DNA of 16,476 bases from Haliea sp041746975 (GCA_041746975.1 JBGTGB010000007.1:1-16476); one strand, 5' to 3'; counted from the first letter of the stretch, positions 1-12,360 are shown. Notes: generated by a model not told the origin, from the sequence alone. Made by a program: numbers and translations.

Positions 1-572
1 CCGTTCAGCGCCATCAGCGCGGAACCGCAAATGATCGGCGTGTCGTCGCCGGGGAAGTCGTAGGTGTCGAGCAGCTCGCGCAGCTCCATCTCCACCAGCT
101 CCTTCATCTCGCCGTATTCCTCGGAGTCCGCACCGCCGCAATCTTCCGCCAGCAGGTCAGCCTTGTTCAGAAACACCACAATAAAGGGAACGCCTACCTG
201 ACGTGACAGCAGGATGTGCTCGCGGGTCTGCGGCATCGGGCCGTCGGTCGCGCCGCATACCAGGATAGCGCCGTCCATCTGCGCCGCACCGGTGATCATG
301 TTCTTCACGTAGTCCGCGTGTCCGGGGCAGTCAACGTGCGCGTAGTGGCGGTTCGGCGAGTCGTACTCAACGTGTGAGGTCGAGATGGTGATGCCGCGCT
401 CACGCTCCTCAGGTGCGTTGTCGATACCGTCGAACGCTACCGCACTGCCACCCCAGGTCTCTGCACACACCTTGGTCAGCGCCGCCGTCAGCGTCGTCTT
501 GCCATGGTCAACGTGACCAATCGTGCCCACGTTCACGTGGGGCTTGTTACGTTGAAACTTTTCCTTTGCCAC
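1..572 (-). CDS. tuf: Elongation factor Tu, N-terminal part (gene runs off the window start)
   Basis: EF-Tu is the GTPase that brings aminoacyl-tRNA to the ribosomal A site. About 190 N-terminal residues are present, essentially the G domain; the rest lies beyond base 1. Visible in the translation are the P-loop GHVDHGKT (about residue 19), the switch I segment ending ERERGITI, the switch II motif DCPGHADY, and NKAD as the guanine-specificity motif (NKxD). The start is a GTG at 572-570, giving VAKEKFQRNKPH; a strong Shine-Dalgarno stretch (AGAGGTGA, around 579-588) precedes it and no in-frame ATG fits. It lies 28 bases after the fusA stop, so it is the last visible gene of the str operon (rpsL-rpsG-fusA-tuf), the position called tufA in enterics. 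A second tuf gene enters at the other end of the window. Identity is certain; A versus B naming is by position only. Confidence 0.97.
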   Translation of the reverse strand, partial: MAKEKFQRNKPHVNVGTIGHVDHGKTTLTAALTKVCAETWGGSAVAFDGIDNAPEERERGITISTSHVEYDSPNRHYAHVDCPGHADYVKNMITGAAQMDGAILVCGATDGPMPQTREHILLSRQVGVPFIVVFLNKADLLAEDCGGADSEEYGEMKELVEMELRELLDTYDFPGDDTPIICGSALMALN

Positions 573-600
573 TGTTAGTCACCTCTTTGAGATAGCTGAA

Positions 601-2712
601 TTACTTGGTTGAGTTCTTGGAAATAATTTCCTGGGCGATATTGTTCGGCGCTTCCGAGTACTTTACGAATTCCATCGTATAGGTAGCACGACCCTGGGTC
701 GCGGAACGCAGGTCGGTCGCGTAGCCAAACATCTCGGCCAGCGGCACCTCGGCGTTGATCACCTTGCCGGAGACGCTTTCGTCCATCCCGGAAATAAGAC
801 CGCGACGACGGTTCAGGTCGCCAACCACATCACCCATGTTCTCTTCCGGGGTAATGACCTCCACCTTCATGATCGGCTCCAGGAGGACGGCACCACCGCT
901 CTGGGCGAGCTTCTTGGTGGCCATGCTGGCGGCGATCTTGAACGCCATTTCGTTGGAGTCCACATCGTGGAAGGAGCCGTCGAAAAGTGACGCCTTGAGG
1001 CCCAGCAGCGGGTAGCCCGCAAGCACGCCGTTCTGCATCTGTTCCTCGATACCCTTCTGCACAGCTGGCACGTATTCGCGCGGCACCGTGCCACCAACCA
1101 CCTCGTTGACAAATTCCAGGCCCTCGGCGTTCTCGTCCCCGCCCGGCTCAAACCGGACCCAGACGTGGCCGTACTGGCCGCGACCGCCGGACTGACGTAC
1201 AAACTTGCCCTCGATCTCGCACTTGTTGCGGATCGCTTCGCGGTAGGCCACCTGCGGCTTGCCGATGTTGGCCTCGACGCTGAATTCGCGCCGCATGCGA
1301 TCGACAATGATGTCCAGGTGCAATTCGCCCATACCGGAGATGATGGTCTGCCCGGTTTCGGGATCGGACTTCACCCGGAACGAGGGATCTTCCTGTGCCA
1401 GCTTGCCCAGGGCCACACCCATCTTTTCCTGGTCCACCTTGGACTTCGGCTCCACTGCCACGGAAATCACCGGCTCGGGGAATTCCATGCGCTCCAGCAC
1501 GATAGGCTTGTCGGCGTCACACAGGGTGTCCCCGGTGGTGGTGTCCTTCAGGCCCACCGCCGCGGCGATGTCACCGGCCAGCACTTCCTTGATCTCTTCG
1601 CGGCTGTTGGCGTGCATCTGCACCATGCGGCCGATACGTTCTTTCTTCTGCTTCACCGAGTTATACACGCCGGTACCACTCTCGAGCCTGCCGGAGTAGA
1701 CGCGGAAGAAGGTCAGTGTGCCAACAAAGGGGTCGGTGGCAATCTTGAACGCCAGTGCGGCGAAAGGTTCGTTGTCGTCGGCCTTGCGGGTGGCCGGGGT
1801 TTCGTCCCGATCCAGCAGGGTCCCTTCGATAGCCTTCACCTCGGTGGGCGACGGCATGTATTCAACAACCGCGTCCAGCATCGCCTGCACGCCCTTGTTC
1901 TTGAACGCAGAGCCACCCAGCACCGGCACAATCTCGTTGGCCAGGGTACGGGCACGAATGCCCTGCTTGATCTCTTCCTCGGTCAGCTCTACGCCCTCGA
2001 GGTACTTGTTCATGAAGTCTTCATTGGCTTCCGCGGCGGACTCGACCAGGTACTCGCGCATTTCTGCGACCTCGTCCACCATATCTGCGGGAACGTCCTC
2101 GAACTTGAAGGTCATGCCCTGATCTTCTTCGTTCCAGATGATGGCCTTGTTCTTGACCAGGTCAACAACGCCCCTGAACTCCTCTTCGGAGCCGATCGTC
2201 ATTTGCAGCGGCACCGGGTTAGCGCCCAGGCGGGTCTTGAGCTGGCCGACTACCTTGCGAAAGTCCGCGCCGGCGCGGTCCATCTTGTTGACGAACACCA
2301 GGCGCGGCACTTCATACTTGTTCGCCTGGCGCCAGACGGTTTCGGTCTGGGGCTGGACGCCGGAGGAGCCGCACAGCACCACCACGGCACCGTCAAGCAC
2401 CCGCAGTGAGCGCTCCACTTCAATGGTGAAGTCTACGTGTCCGGGGGTGTCGATGATGTTGATCCGGTGCTCGTCGAACTGGGCGTCCATGCCGCGCCAG
2501 AAACAGGTAGTCGCAGCGGAGGTAATGGTAATACCCCGTTCCTGCTCCTGCTCCATCCAGTCCATGGTGGCCGCACCGTCGTGCACTTCGCCAATCTTGT
2601 GCGAGAGGCCGGTGTAGAAAAGAACGCGCTCGGTGGTGGTGGTTTTACCCGCATCCACGTGGGCGCAGATACCGATGTTGCGGTATCGCTTGATAGGAGT
2701 CTTGCGTGCCAC
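601..2712 (-). CDS. fusA: Elongation factor G
   Basis: EF-G is the GTPase that drives translocation of tRNA and mRNA and, with RRF, recycles ribosomes. At 703 aa it is full length (E. coli 704). The GTPase motifs are in order: AHVDAGKT at residues 17-24, the switch region ending QERGITI near 57-63, DTPGHVDF at 88-95 and NKMD at 142-145. The C-terminal domains include the loop-rich GGRGQYGHVWV segment typical of domain IV. The start is GTG (2712-2710), reading VARKTPIKRYRN, with AGGGGA seven bases upstream; the family normally begins M-A-R-K at this point. It follows rpsG by 35 bases and precedes tuf by 28, so the genes are almost certainly co-transcribed. In E. coli S7 also represses EF-G synthesis through translational coupling; the same order is kept here. 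Nothing is truncated or unusual. Confidence 0.98.
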   Translation of the reverse strand: MARKTPIKRYRNIGICAHVDAGKTTTTERVLFYTGLSHKIGEVHDGAATMDWMEQEQERGITITSAATTCFWRGMDAQFDEHRINIIDTPGHVDFTIEVERSLRVLDGAVVVLCGSSGVQPQTETVWRQANKYEVPRLVFVNKMDRAGADFRKVVGQLKTRLGANPVPLQMTIGSEEEFRGVVDLVKNKAIIWNEEDQGMTFKFEDVPADMVDEVAEMREYLVESAAEANEDFMNKYLEGVELTEEEIKQGIRARTLANEIVPVLGGSAFKNKGVQAMLDAVVEYMPSPTEVKAIEGTLLDRDETPATRKADDNEPFAALAFKIATDPFVGTLTFFRVYSGRLESGTGVYNSVKQKKERIGRMVQMHANSREEIKEVLAGDIAAAVGLKDTTTGDTLCDADKPIVLERMEFPEPVISVAVEPKSKVDQEKMGVALGKLAQEDPSFRVKSDPETGQTIISGMGELHLDIIVDRMRREFSVEANIGKPQVAYREAIRNKCEIEGKFVRQSGGRGQYGHVWVRFEPGGDENAEGLEFVNEVVGGTVPREYVPAVQKGIEEQMQNGVLAGYPLLGLKASLFDGSFHDVDSNEMAFKIAASMATKKLAQSGGAVLLEPIMKVEVITPEENMGDVVGDLNRRRGLISGMDESVSGKVINAEVPLAEMFGYATDLRSATQGRATYTMEFVKYSEAPNNIAQEIISKNSTK

Positions 2713-2747
2713 GATAAAATCCCCTGTAACAGGTTGCCTGGCGAAAA

Positions 2748-3218
2748 TTAGAAACGGTAGTGAGAGAAGGCCTTGTTGGCTTCTGCCATGCGATGCACAT
2801 CTTCCCGTTTCTTGACGGCATTGCCCTTGCCCTGGGAAGCATCGATGATTTCACCGGCGAGGCGTTGGCGCATGGACTTCTCACCGCGGGTGCGCGCGTA
2901 ATCGACCAGCCAGCGCATGGACAGCGCGACGCGACGTGAGGGACGGACTTCAACCGGCACCTGGTAGGTTGCACCGCCGACCCGGCGGGACTTTACTTCC
3001 ACCATGGGGGCGATGTTTTCCAGAGCTTCGTCGAAAGCCTCGATGGGGTCTTTCTTCATCCGCTCCTGGACGATCTCAAGGGCACCGTAAACGATGCTCT
3101 CGGCGACAGATTTCTTGCCGCTGACCATAACGTGGTTCATGAACTTTGCCAGCGTCACATTGCCGTATTTGGGATCCGGCAGAACTTCGCGTTTGGCGAC
3201 TACTCTTCTTCTTGGCAT
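2748..3218 (-). CDS. rpsG: Small-subunit ribosomal protein S7 (uS7)
   Basis: S7 is a primary 16S rRNA-binding protein that starts assembly of the 30S head and lies near the E-site tRNA. The product is 156 aa, the usual short-form length, beginning MPRRRVVAKREVLPDP and ending HYRF. Conserved stretches include GGATYQVPVEVRPSRR (about residue 80-95) and the basic helix with MRQRLAGEI. The ATG at 3218-3216 is preceded by a purine-rich GAGAGAAGGG, only a moderate Shine-Dalgarno match, which fits dependence on translation coming from rpsL or on release of a leader structure. It sits 113 bases after rpsL and 35 before fusA in the str operon. In E. coli S7 represses its own and fusA translation by binding the rpsL-rpsG spacer; a foldable element is present there (3247-3291). 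Confidence 0.98.
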   Translation of the reverse strand: MPRRRVVAKREVLPDPKYGNVTLAKFMNHVMVSGKKSVAESIVYGALEIVQERMKKDPIEAFDEALENIAPMVEVKSRRVGGATYQVPVEVRPSRRVALSMRWLVDYARTRGEKSMRQRLAGEIIDASQGKGNAVKKREDVHRMAEANKAFSHYRF

Positions 3219-3246
3219 GGTATTGCCCTTCTCTCTTCAGGTTAAT

Positions 3247-3291
3247 CCGAACACCGACCTGCCACGTTAAGCGGGTGAGGCAGGGGTTCAG
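3247..3291 (-). promoter_or_regulatory. Two-part stem in the rpsL-rpsG spacer, candidate S7 autoregulatory site
   Basis: On the minus-strand mRNA CTGAAC (3291-3286) can pair with GTTCGG (3252-3247, one U-G pair). Inside it CCTGCC (3284-3279) pairs with GGCAGG (3263-3258), leaving a 15-base loop and a lopsided internal loop of 1 and 5 bases. The stem occupies the middle of the 113-base spacer between rpsL and rpsG. In E. coli the equivalent spacer is the S7 binding site that controls rpsG and fusA. The pairing is seen in the sequence; its role as the S7 target is inferred from position. Confidence 0.45.
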
Positions 3292-3331
3292 CCTTACTAC
3301 TATCGTTGACCCGGAGCGCAGCCCCGGGGGT

Positions 3332-3703
3332 TTACTTGGGCCGCTTGGCGCCGTACTTGGACCGGCCCTGACGGCGAGCCGCCACACCGGAGGTGTCCAG
3401 GCTGCCGCGCACGGTGTGATAACGCACACCCGGCAAGTCCTTGACCCGGCCGCCGCGAATCAGCACCACACTGTGCTCCTGCAGGTTGTGGCCTTCACCA
3501 CCGATGTACGAAGACACTTCGTAACCGTTGGTCAGGCGCACCCGGCAGACCTTGCGCAGCGCAGAGTTCGGCTTCTTGGGGGTAGTCGTATATACCCGGG
3601 TGCAGACGCCGCGGCGCTGGGGGCAGCTCTGCAGCGCCGGCACGTCGCTTTTCGCTACCTTGCGCTTCCTGGGCTTACGAACCAATTGGTTGATCGTTGC
3701 CAT
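3332..3703 (-). CDS. rpsL: Small-subunit ribosomal protein S12 (uS12)
   Basis: S12 sits at the decoding centre of the 30S subunit and helps monitor codon-anticodon fit. The 123-aa product starts MATINQLVRKPRKRK and ends GAKRPK. The two loops that face 16S rRNA are intact: TTPKKPNSA with Lys43, and GGRVKDLPG with Lys88 and Asp89. Lys43 and Lys88 are the positions most often altered in streptomycin resistance; both are wild type, so sensitivity at this target is inferred. Asp89 is the residue methylthiolated by RimO in E. coli. The ATG (3703-3701) has GGAG about ten bases upstream in an AT-rich stretch. It is the first gene of the str operon: a strong sigma70-type promoter lies at 3862-3890, giving a leader of about 150 bases. 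rpoC ends 220 bases upstream. Confidence 0.98.
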   Translation of the reverse strand: MATINQLVRKPRKRKVAKSDVPALQSCPQRRGVCTRVYTTTPKKPNSALRKVCRVRLTNGYEVSSYIGGEGHNLQEHSVVLIRGGRVKDLPGVRYHTVRGSLDTSGVAARRQGRSKYGAKRPK

Positions 3704-3861
3704 TCCGATGGAACTCCAAAATTTTGTTTAATTTCATGACCTTGCGGCCAGCCTCACGCCGTTGACCCGGCCTGCGCCACCTGCCAGCCTGGGCTGTCCG
3801 GCAGCGCGCTTCCCTCTTGCTGCCCGCACACAGCATGGCACCCCGGGAATGAGGAGGCGGC

Positions 3862-3890
3862 ATTCTATAGACGCCCCCTCACCGAGTCAA
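3862..3890 (-). promoter_or_regulatory. Sigma70-type promoter of the str operon (upstream of rpsL)
   Basis: On the minus strand a TTGACT -35 (3890-3885) and a TAGAAT -10 (3867-3862) are separated by exactly 17 bases. Each hexamer differs from the consensus at one position. The bases after the -10 are GCCGCC, a GC-rich discriminator of the kind linked in other gammaproteobacteria to ppGpp/DksA control of ribosomal promoters. The expected start point is near 3853-3855, giving a leader of about 150 bases before rpsL. Motifs and spacing are directly visible; stringent control is inferred. Confidence 0.85.
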
Positions 3891-3894
3891 GCAA

Positions 3895-3916
3895 ACCCCG
3901 CCCTGCCAGGCGGGAT
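3895..3916 (-). terminator. Probable terminator after rpoC
   Basis: On the minus strand CCCGCC and GGCGGG form a 6-bp GC-only stem around the loop TGGCAG, extendable by a U-G and an A-U pair to 8 bp. It is followed by GTTTGCTTG, a short and interrupted U tract. It starts eight bases after the rpoC stop codon. The weak U tract suggests partial termination. Its downstream edge runs into the -35 box of the str promoter. Confidence 0.6.
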
Positions 3917-3923
3917 CGAGCGC

Positions 3924-6900
3924 TTACTCGCTGTCCTGCAGTGCTTCGGTCAGCGCCGCTTCAATCTCCTGCGCCGACACACTCACTTCCGGCTCGCCGC
4001 CGCGGGTGCGCTTGCGCTCCTCGTGGTAGGCAAGGCCGGTACCGGCGGGGATCAGGCGGCCCACAACCACGTTCTCCTTCAAGCCGCGCAGGTAATCGCG
4101 CTTGCCGGTAACCGCAGCTTCGGTCAGCACCCGGGTGGTCTCCTGGAAAGAGGCGGCCGAGATGAAGCTTTCTGTCGCCAGCGATGCCTTGGTGATACCC
4201 AGCAGCTCGCGCTCGCCAGCGGCGGGCACAAGGCTCTGGGCCAGCAGGCGCTCGTTCTCTTCCAGCAGGGTTACGTACTCCACCTGCTCGCCCTTGATCA
4301 GGTTGGAATCGCCAGAGGACGTGATCACGACCTTGCGCAGCATCTGCCGCACAATCACCTCAATGTGCTTGTCGTTGATCTTCACGCCCTGCAGCCGGTA
4401 GACCTCCTGGATCTCGTTGGAGATGTACTTGGCCAGTTCCTCGACACCCTTCAGACGCAGGATATCGTGGGGGCTCATCGGCCCTTCGGAGACAACTTCG
4501 CCCTTCTCGACAAACTCGCCTTCAAACACGGACAGGTTGCGCCATTTCGGGATCAGGGCTTCGTAATGGTCGGAGCCGTCCGCCAGGGACTTGCCGTCCA
4601 CCGGGGTAATGACCAGGCGGCGCTTGCCCTTGGTTTCCTTGCCGAAGCTCACGGTACCGGAGATCTCCGCCAGGATGGCGGGCTCCTTCGGCTTGCGCGC
4701 TTCGAACAGATCGGCCACGCGGGGCAGACCACCGGTGATGTCACGGGTCTTGGAGCCTTCCTGGGGAATCCTGGCGATAACCTCGCCGGCGTCCAGGGTG
4801 GCCGCGTCCTCCATGTTCACCAGGGCATGCGCAGGCAGGAAATAGTGCGCCGGTACATTAGTACCCGCCAGACACAGCTCTTCGCCCTTGTCGTCCACCA
4901 GGGTAATGGCGGGGCGCACATCCTTGCCCGCCGCGGGCCGCTCGCCGATATCCAGCACCTCGATATTCGACAGACCGGTCAGTTCGTCGGTCTGGCGCTT
5001 GATGGTGATGCCTTCTTCCATGCCGGAGAAACGGGCGGTACCCGCCACTTCGGTGATGATCGGGTGGGTGTGCGGATCCCAGTTGGCAACCACATCGCCA
5101 GACTCCACCTCAGCGTGGTCACGGACCTTGATGATGGCGCCGTAGGGCAGCTTGTAGCGCTCCCGCTCGCGTCCCATCATGTCCAGCACCGACAGCTCAC
5201 CGGAACGGGATACCGCAATCAGGAAGCCATCCTTGCGCTCAACGGTCTTGACGTTGTGCAAGCGCACCTTGCCGTCGTTCATCACCTGGATATTATCCTG
5301 GGCTGTCTGCCGCGATGCCGCACCACCGATGTGGAAGGTACGCATGGTCAGCTGGGTGCCGGGCTCGCCGATGGACTGGGCAGCCACAACGCCAACCGCT
5401 TCGCCCATGTTCACCCGATGGCCACGGGCCAGATCGCGGCCGTAGCAGGTGGAGCAGATGCCGTGCCGGGTTTCACAGGTAATCGGCGAGCGCACTTCCA
5501 CTTCGTCGATACCCATTTCCTCGATGCGCTTGATCCACACCTCGTCGAGCATGGTGCCAGCAGTGATGGCGATCTCGTCCTCGGTGCCGGGCTTGATGAC
5601 GTCGCGGGCGACGATGCGGCCAAGCACACGATCACCCAGGGACTCGATAATGTCGCCACCATCGATGACCGGGGTCATCAGCAGGCCCTGGTCGGTACCA
5701 CAGTCCACTTCGGTGACGACAAGGTCCTGGGCCACGTCTACCAGGCGCCGGGTCAGGTAACCGGAGTTCGCCGTTTTCAGGGCGGTATCCGCCAGACCCT
5801 TCCGCGCACCGTGGGTGGAGATGAAGTACTGCAGTACGTTCAGACCCTCGCGGAAGTTCGCGGTGATCGGGGTTTCAATGATCGAGCCGTCGGGCTTGGC
5901 CATCAGGCCGCGCATGCCCGCCAGCTGGCGGATCTGGGCGGGGGAACCCCGGGCACCGGAGTCGGCGTAGATGTAGACCGAGTTGAAGGAAGCCTGTTGC
6001 TCTTCCTCGCCATCGCGATTGATCACCGTCTCCTTGGAGATACCTTCCATCATCGCCTTGGACACCAGGTCGTTGGCCCGGGACCAGATGTCGATAACCT
6101 TGTTGTATTTCTCGCCCTGGGTAACCAGGCCGGCGGCATACTGGTCTTCGATTTCCTTCACCTCGCGGTCAGCGCGGCCAATAAGCTCGGCCTTGCTGTC
6201 GGGGATCACGAAGTCGTTGACGCCGATGGAAGCGCCGGAGCGGGTGGAATACTCGTAGCCGGTGTACATCAACTGGTCGGCGAAGATAACGGTCGCCTTC
6301 AGCCCCACCACGCGGTAGCACTGGTTGATGATGCGGGAGATGGCCTTCTTGGCCATATCCTGGTTGACCATATCGTAACCGATCCCCTGGGGCACGATCT
6401 CCCACAGCAGGGCACGGCCGACCGTGGTATCGGCGATGAAGGTGCGCTCGCTGCGCTCCCCTTCCTCGTTCTGCACCACCTCGTGAACCCGGACCTTGAC
6501 CCGGGCCTGCAGGTGCGCATGACCGGCACGGTAGGCGCGGTTCACCTCGGAGACATTGGCGAAGATCATGCCTTCGCCCTTGGCATTCACCCGCTCCCGG
6601 GTCATGTAGTACAGACCCAGAACCACGTCCTGCGAGGGCACGATGATGGGCTCCCCATTGGCCGGGGACAGGATGTTGTTGGTGGACATCATCAGGGCCC
6701 GGGCTTCCAGCTGGGCCTCGATGGTCAGCGGCACGTGCACCGCCATCTGGTCACCGTCGAAGTCGGCGTTGTAGGCCGCGCAGACCAGCGGGTGCAGCTG
6801 GATCGCCTTGCCTTCAATCAATACCGGCTCGAAGGCCTGGATACCCAGGCGGTGCAGGGTCGGTGCGCGGTTCAGCAGTACCGGGTGCTCGCGGATAACC

Positions 6901-8141
6901 TCTGCGAGGATATCCCACACTTCCGGCGGCTCGCGCTCGACCATCTTCTTGGCAGCCTTGATGGTGGTCGCCAGGCCGCGGGCCTCCAGCTTGCCGAAGA
7001 TGAAAGGCTTGAACAGCTCCAGCGCCATCTTTTTCGGCAGGCCGCACTGGTGCAGGCGCAGGGTCGGACCCACCACGATCACCGAGCGGCCCGAGTAATC
7101 CACGCGCTTGCCCAGCAGGTTCTGGCGGAAACGCCCCTGCTTGCCCTTGATCATATCGGCCAGGGACTTCAGCGGGCGCTTGTTGGAACCGGTAATGGCG
7201 CGGCCGCGGCGGCCATTGTCCAGCAGCGCGTCCACGGATTCCTGCAGCATGCGCTTTTCGTTGCGCACGATGATATCCGGCGCATTCAGGTCCAGCAGAC
7301 GCTTGAGGCGGTTGTTGCGGTTGATTACCCGGCGGTACAGATCGTTGAGATCGGAGGTCGCAAAGCGGCCACCGTCCAGCGGTACCAGCGGACGCAGGTC
7401 CGGCGGCAGCACCGGCAGGGCATTGAGCACCATCCACTCGGGCTTGTTGCCGGAACCCGCAAAAGCCTCCATCAGCTTCAGGCGCTTGGACAGCTTCTTG
7501 ATCTTGGTTTCGGAGTTGGTTTGGGGGATTTCCTCCCGCAGAGTTACGATCTCGCGCTCCAGATCCAGCTGCCGCATCAGGTCCTGCACGGCTTCAGCAC
7601 CCATTTTGGCGGTGAATTCATCGCCAAACTCTTCCATGGCCTCGTAGTACTCTTCATCCGTCAGCAGCTGGCCCGGATTCAGGGTAGTAAGGCCGGCATC
7701 GGTAACGACGTAGGATTCAAAGTACAGCACCCGCTCGATATCGCGCAGGGTCATGTCCAGCAGCAGGCCGATGCGCGAGGGCAGCGACTTCAGGAACCAG
7801 ATGTGCGCCACGGGGCTTGCCAGTTCGATGTGGCCCATGCGCTCACGGCGCACCTTGGCCAGCGCCACTTCCACGCCACACTTCTCGCAGATGACACCGC
7901 GATGCTTGAGGCGCTTGTACTTGCCGCAAAGGCACTCGTAGTCCTTCACCGGACCAAAGATCTTGGCGCAGAACAGGCCATCCCGTTCCGGCTTGAAGGT
8001 ACGGTAGTTGATGGTCTCCGGCTTCTTCACTTCACCGAATGACCAGGCCCGGATCATTTCCGGCGACGCCAGGCCGATACGGATGGCATCGAATTCTTCT
8101 GACTGTCCCTGGGACTTGAGTAGATTAAGTAAGTCTTTCAA
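3924..8141 (-). CDS. rpoC: DNA-directed RNA polymerase subunit beta'
   Basis: Beta' forms one half of the RNA polymerase cleft and carries the catalytic magnesium site. The product is 1405 aa from the chosen start (E. coli 1407). The N-terminal zinc-binding cysteines fall at 70, 72, 85 and 88 (CLCGK and CEKCG), the same numbers as in E. coli, which supports this start. The catalytic NADFDGDQ motif, with its three magnesium-binding aspartates, is near residue 460. The second zinc site is visible as a cysteine in VDCGTDQG and the cluster CETRHGICSTC; the trigger-loop region with GEPGTQLTMRTFH follows. The start is a TTG (8141-8139) reading LKDLLNLLKSQG, with GGAGG seven bases upstream. A GTG at 8183 would add 14 residues but lies inside a hairpin and lacks a ribosome-binding site. 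It follows rpoB by 81 bases and ends in TAA. Confidence 0.98.
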   Translation of the reverse strand: MKDLLNLLKSQGQSEEFDAIRIGLASPEMIRAWSFGEVKKPETINYRTFKPERDGLFCAKIFGPVKDYECLCGKYKRLKHRGVICEKCGVEVALAKVRRERMGHIELASPVAHIWFLKSLPSRIGLLLDMTLRDIERVLYFESYVVTDAGLTTLNPGQLLTDEEYYEAMEEFGDEFTAKMGAEAVQDLMRQLDLEREIVTLREEIPQTNSETKIKKLSKRLKLMEAFAGSGNKPEWMVLNALPVLPPDLRPLVPLDGGRFATSDLNDLYRRVINRNNRLKRLLDLNAPDIIVRNEKRMLQESVDALLDNGRRGRAITGSNKRPLKSLADMIKGKQGRFRQNLLGKRVDYSGRSVIVVGPTLRLHQCGLPKKMALELFKPFIFGKLEARGLATTIKAAKKMVEREPPEVWDILAEVIREHPVLLNRAPTLHRLGIQAFEPVLIEGKAIQLHPLVCAAYNADFDGDQMAVHVPLTIEAQLEARALMMSTNNILSPANGEPIIVPSQDVVLGLYYMTRERVNAKGEGMIFANVSEVNRAYRAGHAHLQARVKVRVHEVVQNEEGERSERTFIADTTVGRALLWEIVPQGIGYDMVNQDMAKKAISRIINQCYRVVGLKATVIFADQLMYTGYEYSTRSGASIGVNDFVIPDSKAELIGRADREVKEIEDQYAAGLVTQGEKYNKVIDIWSRANDLVSKAMMEGISKETVINRDGEEEQQASFNSVYIYADSGARGSPAQIRQLAGMRGLMAKPDGSIIETPITANFREGLNVLQYFISTHGARKGLADTALKTANSGYLTRRLVDVAQDLVVTEVDCGTDQGLLMTPVIDGGDIIESLGDRVLGRIVARDVIKPGTEDEIAITAGTMLDEVWIKRIEEMGIDEVEVRSPITCETRHGICSTCYGRDLARGHRVNMGEAVGVVAAQSIGEPGTQLTMRTFHIGGAASRQTAQDNIQVMNDGKVRLHNVKTVERKDGFLIAVSRSGELSVLDMMGRERERYKLPYGAIIKVRDHAEVESGDVVANWDPHTHPIITEVAGTARFSGMEEGITIKRQTDELTGLSNIEVLDIGERPAAGKDVRPAITLVDDKGEELCLAGTNVPAHYFLPAHALVNMEDAATLDAGEVIARIPQEGSKTRDITGGLPRVADLFEARKPKEPAILAEISGTVSFGKETKGKRRLVITPVDGKSLADGSDHYEALIPKWRNLSVFEGEFVEKGEVVSEGPMSPHDILRLKGVEELAKYISNEIQEVYRLQGVKINDKHIEVIVRQMLRKVVITSSGDSNLIKGEQVEYVTLLEENERLLAQSLVPAAGERELLGITKASLATESFISAASFQETTRVLTEAAVTGKRDYLRGLKENVVVGRLIPAGTGLAYHEERKRTRGGEPEVSVSAQEIEAALTEALQDSE

Positions 8142-8153
8142 GGTCTTTCCTCC
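8139..8153 (-). promoter_or_regulatory. Ribosome-binding site and TTG start of rpoC
   Basis: On the minus strand GGAGG (8153-8149) is followed by seven bases and TTG (8141-8139), then AAAGACTTACTT encoding K-D-L-L. The family consensus begins at exactly this residue. This decides the start against the longer frame opening at the GTG at 8183. Confidence 0.85.
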
Positions 8154-8174
8154 GCGAGGTGTTCCTTCCAGCTG

Positions 8175-8195
8175 CGGCGGCACACCGTGCCGCCG
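8175..8195 (-). other. Perfect 9-bp hairpin in the rpoB-rpoC spacer
   Basis: Arms 8175-8183 and 8187-8195 are perfect complements (CGGCGGCAC on the plus strand) with a 3-base loop. No U tract follows, so it is not an intrinsic terminator. It occupies the centre of the 81-base spacer and ends about 20 bases before the rpoC ribosome-binding site. It could stabilise or process the rpoBC message; function is unknown. Confidence 0.6.
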
Positions 8196-8222
8196 TCAGC
8201 CCCGAGTCCGTACTACCGCTGG

Positions 8223-12296
<4,074 letters not shown>

Positions 12297-12324
12297 CAGT
12301 ACTCCCCAGCGTGTTTAGCTTCCC

Positions 12325-12341
12325 GCCGCCGTGCCGGCGGC
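12325..12341 (-). other. Short GC hairpin just upstream of rpoB
   Basis: GCCGCCG (12325-12331) and CGGCGGC (12335-12341) are perfect complements around a 3-base loop. On the mRNA it ends about 20 bases before the rpoB ribosome-binding site. No U tract follows. It may help shape the rpoB leader; no specific role can be assigned. Confidence 0.45.
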
Positions 12342-12360
12342 AAGCGAGGCCTTTGACGGA

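Noticed and set aside
1165..2409. 414-codon open frame on the plus strand across fusA
   Set aside because: Codon-aligned antisense shadow of fusA without a ribosome-binding site or recognisable domain.
3762..8042. 1426-codon open frame on the plus strand across rpoC
   Set aside because: It is codon-aligned antisense to rpoC, has a His/Gln/Gly/Leu-rich composition typical of such shadows, no ribosome-binding site, and rpoC is unmistakable. Its length follows from missing TTA/CTA/TCA codons.
8142..8183. Longer rpoC with GTG start at 8183
   Set aside because: The added 14 residues have no counterpart in the family, the GTG is buried in a 9-bp hairpin, and the TTG at 8141 has a well-placed GGAGG.
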